A stretch of 64,000 bases of DNA from contig NZ_FMAF01000002.1 in the NCBI RefSeq assembly GCF_900094565.1, positions 558,001 through 622,000 on the forward strand, in the 5' to 3' direction. Below are positions 56,175 through 64,000 of this stretch, piece after piece (position 1 is the stretch's first letter; each line of letters begins with the position of its first letter). Source of the DNA: Martinezella lusitana (GTDB lineage: Bacteria; Pseudomonadota; Alphaproteobacteria; Rhizobiales; Rhizobiaceae). The position numbers and the translations under genes were made by a program. The notes beneath the pieces are model-generated. The model saw only the letters and a list, made by a program, of their open reading frames with translations. It was not told the DNA's origin and did not search any database.

Positions 56175-57032
56175 ATGACCTTCAAAGCCGCCGCCATTCA
56201 GATGTGCTCCGGTGTCGATCCGGTGAAGAACGCAGCCGACATGGCGCGTCTGGTCCGTGAAGGCGCTTCGCAGGGCGCTGTCTATGTGCAGACGCCGGAG
56301 ATGACGGGCGCCGTGCAGAAGGACCGACCCGGTCTGCGCGCCGTATTGCGCGATGAGGCAGGCGACATCATCGTCAAGACGGCCGCCGAGCTGGCGAAGG
56401 AACTCGGCATCTACCTCCACATCGGCTCGACAGCAATCGCGCTCGACGACGGCAAGATCGCCAATCGCGGCTTCCTCTTCGGTCCTGACGGCAAGCTCGT
56501 CAACCGTTACGACAAGATCCATATGTTCGACGTCGATCTCGACAATGGCGAAAGCTGGCGCGAGAGCGCGGTCTATCGGCCTGGATCGGAGGCACGAATC
56601 ACGTCGCTGCCCTTTGCCGAACTCGGCTTTTCCATCTGCTACGACGTGCGCTTTCCGCAGCTCTTCCGCGCCCAGGCTGTTGCCGGCGCCGAAGTAATGA
56701 CGGTCCCTGCCGCTTTCACCAGGCAGACCGGCGAGGCGCATTGGGAAATCCTCTTGCGCGCCCGCGCCATCGAGAACGGCATGTTCGTCATCGCCGCCGC
56801 GCAGGCCGGCAAGCATGAGGACGGCCGTGAGACCTTCGGGCACTCGATGATCATCGACCCCTGGGGCAAGGTGCTGGCATCCGCCGGCGGCACAGGCGAG
56901 GCGGTGGTTATCGCCGAGATCGATATTGCGGCGGTGAAAGCAGCCCATGACAAAATTCCAAACCTGAAGAATGCGCGTGAATTTTCGCTGGAAAAGATCG
57001 CGACGCCGGCGGCTGGAGGCGTCGCTGCTTGA
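56175..57032 (+). CDS. Nitrilase-superfamily amidase, Nit2-like
   Basis: The 285-residue protein has the nitrilase catalytic triad Glu42 (QTPEMT), Lys114 (RYDKIHMFD) and Cys155 (SICYDVRFP). This placement and the DKIHMFDVDL motif point to the Nit1/Nit2 branch: deaminated-glutathione amidase or omega-amidase. A repair function on deaminated glutathione would fit its neighbour grxC. Its TGA overlaps the TTG start of the DUF1178 gene. Confidence 0.9.
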   Translation: MTFKAAAIQMCSGVDPVKNAADMARLVREGASQGAVYVQTPEMTGAVQKDRPGLRAVLRDEAGDIIVKTAAELAKELGIYLHIGSTAIALDDGKIANRGFLFGPDGKLVNRYDKIHMFDVDLDNGESWRESAVYRPGSEARITSLPFAELGFSICYDVRFPQLFRAQAVAGAEVMTVPAAFTRQTGEAHWEILLRARAIENGMFVIAAAQAGKHEDGRETFGHSMIIDPWGKVLASAGGTGEAVVIAEIDIAAVKAAHDKIPNLKNAREFSLEKIATPAAGGVAA

Positions 57033-57457
57033 TCCGCTACTCCCTTAGTTGTGACAATGCCCACGAGTTCGAGGGCTGGTTTTCGGAAAGTGCCGATTTC
57101 GACCGGCAGGTCGAAAGCGGTTTCCTGACGTGCCCCGTCTGCAATTCGGCCGCGATTTCAAAGCTCCTGATGGCGCCGTCTGTATCTACCGCGCGCAAGA
57201 AGACCGAGATGCAGACGCTTGCCATGGATGCTGCCCGTAAGGAAGCGATGGCCAAGCTCAAGGAAGCGGTCGAAGCCATCAAAGCCAATGCCGAGGATGT
57301 CGGCACGAAATTTCCCGAAGAGGCCCGCAAGATCCATTATGGCGAGGCGGATGCACGCGGGATTATCGGCAAGGCGACGCCGGACGAGGCGAAGGCTCTT
57401 GTCGACGAGGGTATCGAAATCGCCGCCATCCCCGTCCTACCCGACGATACCAATTGA
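57029..57457 (+). CDS. DUF1178 protein with zinc-ribbon-like N-terminus
   Basis: The 142-residue protein begins MIRYSLSCDNAHEFEGWF and has Cys8, Cys35 and Cys38 (LTCPVC), a likely metal site, followed by a long charged helix and a short C-terminal part with HYGEADARGIIG. DUF1178 is common in Alpha- and Betaproteobacteria, without known function. The start is TTG 57029-57031, overlapping the nit2 stop by 4 bases, with GGAGG at 57014-57018. It is linked in an operon with grxC and nit2. Confidence 0.85.
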   Translation: MIRYSLSCDNAHEFEGWFSESADFDRQVESGFLTCPVCNSAAISKLLMAPSVSTARKKTEMQTLAMDAARKEAMAKLKEAVEAIKANAEDVGTKFPEEARKIHYGEADARGIIGKATPDEAKALVDEGIEIAAIPVLPDDTN

Positions 57458-58044
57458 TGCCGGCAGACGGCCGCAGGCATCTCGCCATGTATAATTTCGG
57501 GCTGCATGTCGCGGCTTATGAAAGTCCCGCCGTGGAAGGATTTCGCCTGCGGGAAGCGGCGAATTTCGAGGCGGCGGCTCGGGCCTATGGCTTCATCGGC
57601 CGTTCCGGTTATGCAGGTGAGCCTGGCATAGCCTGTTGGGGCGAACAGATCTTTCCGCGCTTCATCGCAGGTAGCGGCTTTGCGACCGCTCCGTCGTCGC
57701 TATCGCTCTGGGCGGATATCGAATCGCTGATGGCGTTTAGCTATAGCGGTGTGCATGCGGATGCCTTGAAACATGCTCGGCATTGGAATGTCAGGCAAAG
57801 CTGGCCGCCGCTGGTTCTCTGGTGGTTGGATGCCGATACGGTTCCGGCATGGAAAGACGGTGTCGAGCGGCTGGAACATCTTCACGACAACGGGCCGAGC
57901 GCTCGCGCCTTCTCGTTCAAGCACCCCTACGGCCCTGACGGCCATCCCGCAGAGATCGACCGTGGCCGGGTGAAGGAAATCGCTGCCCTGAATGCCATAG
58001 GCCAGGGCGATCTGCTGGCGCATGTCAGGGCGCTGAAAGTCTAG
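57457..58044 (+). CDS. DUF3291 protein
   Basis: The 195-residue protein matches DUF3291: HLAMYNFGLH at the N-terminus, LSLWADIESLMAFSYSGVH in the middle, and PLVLWWLDADTVPAWKDGVERLEHLHDNGPSARAFSFKH (in pieces) near the end. The fold is related to dimeric alpha/beta-barrel monooxygenases; function is unknown. ATG 57457 overlaps the DUF1178 stop (TGATG). It is the last gene of the comF cluster and converges with ubiG, 32 bp away. Confidence 0.8.
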   Translation: MPADGRRHLAMYNFGLHVAAYESPAVEGFRLREAANFEAAARAYGFIGRSGYAGEPGIACWGEQIFPRFIAGSGFATAPSSLSLWADIESLMAFSYSGVHADALKHARHWNVRQSWPPLVLWWLDADTVPAWKDGVERLEHLHDNGPSARAFSFKHPYGPDGHPAEIDRGRVKEIAALNAIGQGDLLAHVRALKV

Positions 58045-58076
58045 GCCAAATTGCCCGCTTTCGGCAGATAGTGGCT

Positions 58077-58823
58077 TTAGCCCGGCCGCTTCGCCAGCAG
58101 CATGTAGTTCACATCCATGTCCTTCGACAGGTTCCATCGGTCCTGCAGCGGCGAATAGAACACGCCGGTGCGGGCCATGATGTCCATCCCATCGGCGGCG
58201 AGCGGCTTTTCGATCTCTTCCGGGCGAACGAGCTTTTCATACTGGTGCGTGCCGCGCGGCAGCCAGCGCAGGACGTTTTCGGCGGCGAAGATCGCAAGCG
58301 CTGCCGCCTTCATCGTACGGTTGATGGTGGCGACGAACATCAGGCCGCCGGGCCGCACCATTTTCGCGCAGGTCGACAGGAAGAACTCGACGTCGGCAAC
58401 ATGCTCGACCACTTCCATGTTCAGCACGATATCGAAAGTCTCGCCGGCTTCGGCCAGCTGCTCGGCGGTGACGGCGCGATAGTCGACGGCAACGCCGGAG
58501 GACTTCGCATGCGTCGAGGCGATGCCGATATTCTTTTCGGAGGGGTCGGCGCCGACGACGGAGGCACCCATGCGCGCCATCGGCTCCGACAGCAATCCGC
58601 CGCCGCAACCGATATCGAGCACGCGCAGGCCCTCCAGAGGCCGGCCGCTCTTCGGATCACGGCCGAAGTTTTCGCAGGCGTGATCGCGGATATAGGCAAG
58701 GCGAACGGGATTGAATTTGTGCAGCGGCTTGAACTTGCCGGTCGGGCTCCACCATTCGGCCGCCATGGCGGAGAAACGGTCCACTTCGCTCTGGTCGATC
58801 GTGCTTTTCGCCGCTTCGGTCAT
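58077..58823 (-). CDS. ubiG: Ubiquinone biosynthesis O-methyltransferase
   Basis: UbiG performs both O-methylation steps in ubiquinone synthesis at the membrane face. The 248-residue protein has VLDIGCGGG (68-76), the [25 protein letters not shown]-terminus (in pieces), NMEVVEHV, and the lipid-contact region with [19 protein letters not shown]. It matches UbiG over its full length. It is monocistronic on the minus strand, and faces away from the exported-protein gene across a 257-bp gap. Confidence 0.96.
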   Translation of the reverse strand: MTEAAKSTIDQSEVDRFSAMAAEWWSPTGKFKPLHKFNPVRLAYIRDHACENFGRDPKSGRPLEGLRVLDIGCGGGLLSEPMARMGASVVGADPSEKNIGIASTHAKSSGVAVDYRAVTAEQLAEAGETFDIVLNMEVVEHVADVEFFLSTCAKMVRPGGLMFVATINRTMKAAALAIFAAENVLRWLPRGTHQYEKLVRPEEIEKPLAADGMDIMARTGVFYSPLQDRWNLSKDMDVNYMLLAKRPG

Positions 58824-59080
58824 GGCTCACTCCCTGGTCTGTGCCGCGCCACTCGTTCGGACGGTTGCGAGGAATAATCTGTCGGATGTGAAGTCGGACG
58901 ATCGGCGGCCGATGTCAAGGGCCGGGCCTTAGATGCTGTCCGCCGGCTGTCCCGATCGGTGAGACCGGCTGGACGGTGGTTGACAGTGAACCGTCGCATG
59001 GCCGATCAATCGCCGGGGCTGTCAAATGGACTTGCAGAGCCGGATCGATTTCGATCGGCCGACTTATGGAGGAGTTCCTT

Positions 59081-59704
59081 ATGAGACCACTATGTTTTGC
59101 GGCGGCAATTGCAATTGCCTGTCTCGCGGCCGCGCCGGCGAAGGCCGGAGACGGCAAGGGTTTTCGCCTGACCATCGATGGCGTCGAAGTGGGAATCAAT
59201 CCCGGCGACACGCTCGACATGACGATGAAGGATGGCCGCAAGCTCTCGGTGGCGCTGCAGCGCAGCGAAACGGTGACGTTCACCGGGACCAAATTCTCCT
59301 TCGATCACGATGGCCAGTTCTCTGTCGCCAAGACTGACCTTGGCGGCACCGTGCAGCAATATGCGCTGATAACGCCGATTGGCACCGGCATCATCGTGCA
59401 GGAATACAAGGGACTCAATCCTTCAAGCATCACGGATTTCGTGCTGCAGCAGATGGTTCAGGAAAGCATCAACGCCGGTGCCAAGATGACGAAGCAGGCC
59501 ACGCAGCGCTCAATTATCGGCGGGGTCGTGCTGAAAGGCGTCAAGGCGGAAACCTCAACGGAAAATGATGTCATGGAGTATGAGATCGTGGCTACGGGGC
59601 GTCCGGATGGCGGCGTACTCGTTGCCACTTTCTCCAACAAGGAAAATATCCCCAAGGAAGGGGCTATCCTCGACAAGATGTGGTCGAGCCTAAAAGTGGA
59701 GTAG
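59081..59704 (+). CDS. Exported protein of unknown function
   Basis: The 207-residue product has a signal peptide (about 1-22, ending APAKA) and no further membrane segment, so it is periplasmic. The body alternates beta strands and helices, with FRLTIDGVEVGINPGDTLDM early on. I do not recognise a domain. GGAGG 8 bases before ATG 59081 supports the start. It sits between ubiG and lysC with 175 bp to the latter. Confidence 0.7.
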   Translation: MRPLCFAAAIAIACLAAAPAKAGDGKGFRLTIDGVEVGINPGDTLDMTMKDGRKLSVALQRSETVTFTGTKFSFDHDGQFSVAKTDLGGTVQQYALITPIGTGIIVQEYKGLNPSSITDFVLQQMVQESINAGAKMTKQATQRSIIGGVVLKGVKAETSTENDVMEYEIVATGRPDGGVLVATFSNKENIPKEGAILDKMWSSLKVE

Positions 59705-59879
59705 TAGAGAATAGTTTTAGGGGCGCCGGCTGTGCCAAGCTATTGCACCCGCCTGCCAAACTCGCTAAGAGACGCCCCCATTGAGATCAAGCTTTTCCGG
59801 CTACCAAACCGGAAGGGCGATTTTGCATGCCGGGCTTATCGCATTTCGGCCGCCCGGCGCCGGGTACTGGTAGAGGCAC

Positions 59880-61154
59880 ATGGCACGCATCGTGATGAAA
59901 TTCGGCGGAACGTCCGTCGCGGATCTGGACCGTATCAAGAATGTCGCACGCCATGTGAAACGTGAAGTCGACGCCGGCCATGAGGTCGCGGTCGTCGTTT
60001 CCGCCATGTCCGGCAAGACCAACGAGCTGGTCGGCTGGGTCCAGAACATGCCGAAGGTCGCCGGTGCCGATCATTCGATCTATGATGCGCGCGAATATGA
60101 CGCGGTGGTGGCTTCCGGCGAGCAGGTGACATCGGGCCTGCTGGCGATCGCGCTGCAGGCCATGGGCATCAACGCCCGCTCCTGGCAGGGCTGGCAGATC
60201 CCGATCCGCACCGACAATGCGCATGGCGCGGCGCGCATTCTCGAAATCGACGGCGGCGAAATGATCCGCCGCATGGGAGAAGGCCAGGTGGCTGTCGTCG
60301 CCGGCTTCCAGGGGCTTGGCCCGGACAACCGCCTCTCGACGCTCGGCCGCGGCGGTTCCGATACGTCGGCGGTGGCGATCGCCGCTGCCGTCAAGGCCGA
60401 TCGCTGTGATATCTATACCGATGTCGACGGCGTCTACACGACCGATCCGCGCATCGAGCCGAAGGCACGCCGCCTGAAGAAGATCGCCTTCGAGGAAATG
60501 CTCGAAATGGCCTCGCTCGGCGCCAAGGTGCTGCAAGTGCGCTCGGTCGAGCTGGCCATGGTCTTTAAGGTTCGCACCTTCGTGCGCTCCTCTTTTGAAG
60601 ATCCCGATGCTCCGGGCATGGGCGATCTCTTGAACCCGCCCGGAACGCTGATTTGTGACGAGGAAGAAATCGTGGAACAGGAAGTAGTCACCGGCATTGC
60701 CTATGCCAAGGATGAGGCCCAGATCTCGCTGCGCCGTCTTGCCGACCGGCCGGGCGTTTCCGCCGCCATCTTCGGGCCGCTGGCCGAAAACCACATCAAT
60801 GTCGACATGATCGTCCAGAATATTTCCGAGGACGGCTCCAAGACCGACATGACCTTCACGGTTCCCTCGGGCGATGTCGACAAGGCGCTGCGCGTTCTCG
60901 GCGAGAACAAGGAAAAGATCGGCTACGACGTGATCCAAAACGAATCAGGTCTGGTCAAGGTTTCGGTCATCGGCGTCGGCATGCGTTCGCACGCTGGCGT
61001 TGCCGCGACCGCTTTCCGGGCACTTGCCGAAAAAGGTATCAACATCAAGGCCATTACGACGTCAGAAATCAAGATTTCCATTCTGATCGACGGTCCTTAT
61101 GCGGAACTGGCAGTCAGGACTTTGCATTCCTGCTACGGTCTGGATAAGAGTTGA
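59880..61154 (+). CDS. lysC: Aspartate kinase
   Basis: LysC phosphorylates aspartate, the first committed step to lysine, threonine, methionine and diaminopimelate. The 424-residue protein has KFGGTSV (7-13), the catalytic TLGRGGSDTSAVA and YTDVDGVYTTDPR segments, and two C-terminal ACT domains (about 265-420) for feedback inhibition. MARIVMKFGG fixes the start. ptsP follows after 100 bp, an arrangement conserved in rhizobia. Confidence 0.97.
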   Translation: MARIVMKFGGTSVADLDRIKNVARHVKREVDAGHEVAVVVSAMSGKTNELVGWVQNMPKVAGADHSIYDAREYDAVVASGEQVTSGLLAIALQAMGINARSWQGWQIPIRTDNAHGAARILEIDGGEMIRRMGEGQVAVVAGFQGLGPDNRLSTLGRGGSDTSAVAIAAAVKADRCDIYTDVDGVYTTDPRIEPKARRLKKIAFEEMLEMASLGAKVLQVRSVELAMVFKVRTFVRSSFEDPDAPGMGDLLNPPGTLICDEEEIVEQEVVTGIAYAKDEAQISLRRLADRPGVSAAIFGPLAENHINVDMIVQNISEDGSKTDMTFTVPSGDVDKALRVLGENKEKIGYDVIQNESGLVKVSVIGVGMRSHAGVAATAFRALAEKGINIKAITTSEIKISILIDGPYAELAVRTLHSCYGLDKS

Positions 61155-61254
61155 TACAGGACTGCTGACGACGGACCGTGACGGAGGCAAGCTTCGGCCG
61201 GCTCAGACGCGGGCAAGAATGGCATGACATCTTGATTCGGGAGCTAGAGACGCA

Positions 61255-63522
61255 ATGAGAGACCTATCCGGCGGTCCACGCGTTCTGCTCAAGCGGCTGC
61301 GCGAATTGATGGCGGAGCCGCTGGAGCCGCAGGAGCGTCTTGACCGGATCGTTCGCCAGATCGCCAGCAACATGGTCGCCGAAGTCTGCTCGGTCTATGT
61401 GCTGCGCGCCGACGGGGTACTCGAGCTCTATGCTACAGAGGGCCTTAACAAGGAAGCCGTCCACCTTTCGCAATTGAAGATGGGGCAAGGCCTGGTCGGC
61501 ACGATCGCCGCCTCCGCCCAGCCGCTCAACCTGTCCGACGCGCAATCGCATCCCGCCTTCCGCTACCTGCCGGAAACGGGCGAAGAGATCTACCATTCCT
61601 TCCTCGGCGTGCCGATCCTGCGCACCGGCCGGTCGCTCGGCGTTCTCGTCGTTCAGAACAAGGCGAGCCGGACCTATCGCGAAGAAGAGCTGGAAGCGCT
61701 CGAAACCACGGCGATGGTGCTCGCCGAAATGATCGCCACCGGCGAGCTGAAGAAGATCACGAAGCCGGGACTGGAACTCGATCTCACCCGTTCGGTTACC
61801 ATCGACGGCGACTGCTACAATGAAGGCATCGGCCTCGGCTATGTCGTGCTGCACGAGCCGCGCATCGTCGTCACCAACCTCTTGAACGAGGATGCCGACA
61901 AGGAAATCCGCCGGCTGGCCGAAGCGCTCGGTTCGCTGCGTATTTCGATCGACGACATGCTGTCGCGCCGCGACGTCTCGATGGAGGGCGAGCATCGCGA
62001 GGTGCTCGAAACCTATCGCATGTTCGCGCATGACCAGGGCTGGGTGCGCAAGCTCGAAGAAGCCGTGCGCAACGGCCTGACGGCGGAAGCCGCTGTCGAA
62101 AAAGTGCAGAGCGATACCAAGGCGCGCATGATGCGCCTGACCGATCCTTATCTGCGCGAGCGCATGCACGATTTCGAAGACCTGGCGAATCGGCTGCTCA
62201 GGCAGCTTATCGGCCATTCGGGCCGCACAAGCGCCGAAGGTTTCCCGAACGATGCGATCATCTTCGCGCGCGCCATGGGTGCTGCCGAGCTGCTCGACTA
62301 TCCCCGTGCCAATATTCGCGGCCTGGTGCTCGAAGAGGGCGCCGTCACGAGCCACGTCGTCATCGTCGCCCGTGCCATGGGCATTCCGGTCATCGGCCAG
62401 GCGACCGGGATCGTCGCCCTTGCGGAAAACGGCGATTCGGTCATCATCGATGGCGATGGTGGCCATGTGCATCTCCGGCCGATGGCCGATCACCAGCGTT
62501 CCTACGAGGAAAAGGTGCGTTTTCGCGCCCGCCGGCAGGAGCAGTTCCGCGCGTTGCGCTCGGTCGAGCCGGTCACCAAGGACGGGCAGCGCATTTCATT
62601 GCAGATGAATGCCGGCCTGCTGGTCGATCTGCCGCAGCTTGCCGAATCCGGTGCCGAAGGCATCGGCCTGTTCCGCACGGAACTGCAGTTCATGATCGCT
62701 TCCACCATGCCGAAGGCGGATGAGCAGGAGGCGTTCTACCGCAATGTGTTAAAGCAGGCGGACGGGCGCGTCGTCACCTTCAGAACGCTTGATATCGGCG
62801 GCGACAAGGTCGTGTCTTATTTCCGCGCGCATGAGGAAGAGAATCCGGCTCTCGGCTGGCGCGCCATTCGTCTCTCCCTGGATCGCCCGGGCTTGCTGCG
62901 CATGCAGCTGCGGGCCATGCTGAAGGCGGCGGCCGACGGCGAGTTGAAGTTGATGGTGCCGATGGTCACGGAGGTCTCCGAGATCAAGGCGGTGCGCGAG
63001 CTGTTGCAGAAGGAAGTGCAGCATCTCTCCCGTTTCGGGCATAGCCTGCCGCGCAAGCTGCAGTTCGGCGCCATGCTGGAAGTGCCGGCGCTGCTCTGGC
63101 AACTGGACGAGCTGATGGCGGAAGTCGATTTCGTCTCGGTCGGTTCCAACGATCTGTTCCAGTTCTCGATGGCGGTGGATCGCGGCAATGCCCGCGTGTC
63201 GGATCGCTTCGATCCGCTCGACCGGCCGTTCCTGCGTATTCTTCGGGATATCGTGCGGGCCGGCGAGCGCAACAAGACGCCGGTGACGCTTTGCGGCGAA
63301 CTGGCCGGCAAGACGATTTCGGCCATGGCACTGCTCGGCCTCGGCTTCCGTTCGGTATCGATGTCGCCGGCCTCGATCGGTCCGGTCAAGGCGATGCTTC
63401 TGGGGCTCGATCTTCAGGCCCTCTCGACCGTCATGGAGGAGGCACTGAACGACAAGCGTCCGACGACCTCGATGCGCGATATCCTTGTGCGCTTCGCCGA
63501 AAGTCACAATATTCCGCTTTAG
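61255..63522 (+). CDS. ptsP: PEP-protein phosphotransferase PtsP (enzyme I-Ntr)
   Basis: The 755-residue protein has an N-terminal GAF domain (about 20-160) and then enzyme I domains. The phospho-His is His367 in VTSHVVIVARAMGIPVIG; the PEP-binding barrel has GIGLFRTE, LKLMVPMVT and FVSVGSNDLFQF, with Cys in TLCGE. It starts the nitrogen-related PTS that phosphorylates NPr and EIIA-Ntr; the GAF domain senses glutamine in rhizobial relatives. GGGAG precedes ATG 61255. Its stop TAG abuts a palindromic repeat. Confidence 0.96.
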   Translation: MRDLSGGPRVLLKRLRELMAEPLEPQERLDRIVRQIASNMVAEVCSVYVLRADGVLELYATEGLNKEAVHLSQLKMGQGLVGTIAASAQPLNLSDAQSHPAFRYLPETGEEIYHSFLGVPILRTGRSLGVLVVQNKASRTYREEELEALETTAMVLAEMIATGELKKITKPGLELDLTRSVTIDGDCYNEGIGLGYVVLHEPRIVVTNLLNEDADKEIRRLAEALGSLRISIDDMLSRRDVSMEGEHREVLETYRMFAHDQGWVRKLEEAVRNGLTAEAAVEKVQSDTKARMMRLTDPYLRERMHDFEDLANRLLRQLIGHSGRTSAEGFPNDAIIFARAMGAAELLDYPRANIRGLVLEEGAVTSHVVIVARAMGIPVIGQATGIVALAENGDSVIIDGDGGHVHLRPMADHQRSYEEKVRFRARRQEQFRALRSVEPVTKDGQRISLQMNAGLLVDLPQLAESGAEGIGLFRTELQFMIASTMPKADEQEAFYRNVLKQADGRVVTFRTLDIGGDKVVSYFRAHEEENPALGWRAIRLSLDRPGLLRMQLRAMLKAAADGELKLMVPMVTEVSEIKAVRELLQKEVQHLSRFGHSLPRKLQFGAMLEVPALLWQLDELMAEVDFVSVGSNDLFQFSMAVDRGNARVSDRFDPLDRPFLRILRDIVRAGERNKTPVTLCGELAGKTISAMALLGLGFRSVSMSPASIGPVKAMLLGLDLQALSTVMEEALNDKRPTTSMRDILVRFAESHNIPL

Positions 63523-63570
63523 CGTGTGATCCCGAAAGACCGTAAGCGGTGTCCGGACGAGATCATGCGC
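63522..63570. repeat. Palindromic intergenic repeat, family B copy 2
   Basis: GCGTGTGATCCCGAAAG near the left end and GAGATCATGCGC at the right end are imperfect arms; the middle contains CGTAAGCGGTGTCCGG, which parallels the copy at 19320 (GTGTAAGCTGCTTTCGGG). It begins on the last base of the ptsP stop and lies before prfA. Confidence 0.6.
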
Positions 63571-63612
63571 ATCACATCACAGCAGATATAATAAGAAGAA
63601 TTGGAGTCTAGG

Positions 63613-64000
63613 GTGGCCAAGCTTCCCGTTGAAAAAATGCGCGAGCTGGAGCGCCGTTTCGGTGAAATCGAGGCGCGCATGTCCGCCGGTCCCGCCGCGG
63701 ATGTCTATGTGAAGCTTGCTTCGGAATATTCCGAATTGCAGCCGGTCGTCGCCAAGATCCGCGACTATGAGAAGGCGATTGCCGAGGCTTCGGATCTGGA
63801 AGCCATGCTCACCGACAAGTCCGTCGACCGCGAGATGCGCGATCTTGCCGATATGGAATTGCCCGAGGTCAAGGAGCGGATCGAGGTGCTGGAACAGGAA
63901 ATCCAGATCCTGCTGCTGCCGAAGGACGCCGCCGACGAGAAGAGCGCGATCCTGGAAATCCGCGCCGGGACCGGCGGCTCGGAAGCCGCGCTTTTCGGCG
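63613..64000 (+). CDS. prfA: Peptide chain release factor 1, 5' part
   Basis: The frame starts with GTG at 63613-63615 ([20 protein letters not shown]), with GGAG 6 bases upstream, and runs off the right edge after about 129 residues. The N-terminal helical domain is complete; the start of the core, [16 protein letters not shown], is visible. The codon-recognition PxT and catalytic GGQ motifs lie outside the window. RF1 releases peptides at UAA and UAG. It lies 90 bp after ptsP. Confidence 0.95.
   Translation, partial: MAKLPVEKMRELERRFGEIEARMSAGPAADVYVKLASEYSELQPVVAKIRDYEKAIAEASDLEAMLTDKSVDREMRDLADMELPEVKERIEVLEQEIQILLLPKDAADEKSAILEIRAGTGGSEAALFG

Noticed and set aside
59705..59879. Lysine or other riboswitch before lysC
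   Set aside because: The leader has a short TTCCGG/CCGGAA stem but no recognisable riboswitch core, and lysC is controlled through its ACT domains.

Overview
The window looks like core chromosome of an alphaproteobacterium of the Rhizobiaceae (Rhizobium/Agrobacterium clade). This rests on high GC, on gene neighbourhoods I know from that group (cobS-cobT after a J-domain protein, ftsEX with a YdcF-like gene, hpt next to cpdR, a DUF4175/TIGR02302 giant next to lysA, lysC-ptsP-prfA), and on several families of short palindromic intergenic repeats of rhizobial type. I see no prophage, transposase, CRISPR array or plasmid replication gene. One tRNA gene (tRNA-Leu, CAA) is present. Genus-level placement is inference.

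Layout. 0-5 kb: the 3' end of a J-domain protein, the aerobic cobaltochelatase subunits cobS and cobT, and a phytase-like lipoprotein. 4.8-9 kb: a queuosine-precursor transporter, rpmB with a clear terminator, a DUF3108 exported protein, a YddG/EamA exporter and a secreted esterase. 9-16 kb: cupin/gloB, a methyltransferase, the overlapping hisC-tyrC pair, a DUF2125 protein, a ChaC-like cyclotransferase and an acyltransferase. 16-20.6 kb: a YdcF protein, ftsX, ftsE, a membrane-anchored protein, hpt and cpdR. 20.6-27.3 kb: the DUF4175 giant, lysA, an LptM-like lipoprotein, argH and divergent tlpA. 27-32 kb: a minus-strand run of an SDR, a twin-TM protein, a PduO-type adenosyltransferase, etfB, etfA and 3-hydroxybutyryl-CoA dehydrogenase. 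32-37 kb: a YihY protein, gluQRS, a DNA glycosylase, an HNH nuclease, dsbB, a YqaA protein, a small orphan lipoprotein and tRNA-Leu. 37-46 kb is more accessory: an MFS transporter with divergent TetR regulator, a methyltransferase, an aldo/keto reductase, an acyl-CoA synthetase, a CelD-like acetyltransferase and a polysaccharide flippase. 46-53 kb: secA, a parvulin isomerase, argJ, a GNAT protein and mutT. 53-64 kb: an orphan Flp pilin with a small partner, an NDUFAF5-like methyltransferase, comF, grxC, nit2, DUF1178, DUF3291, ubiG, an exported protein, lysC, ptsP and the 5' end of prfA.

Links between genes. Cobaltochelatase and the adenosyltransferase both serve B12 synthesis. The VUT transporter and GluQRS both belong to queuosine biology of tRNA. 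lysC and lysA are the first and last dedicated steps to lysine. lysC lies directly upstream of ptsP, whose product is reported to bind aspartokinase in Bradyrhizobium.

The most unusual signal is in the repeats, not the genes. A 51-bp palindrome occurs four times (6902, 31218, 39471, 43481). Its fourth copy carries paired substitutions in both arms that keep the stem. At several loci the outer edge of a palindromic repeat supplies the stop codon of the neighbouring gene. I found no gene cluster that I would call a new system.
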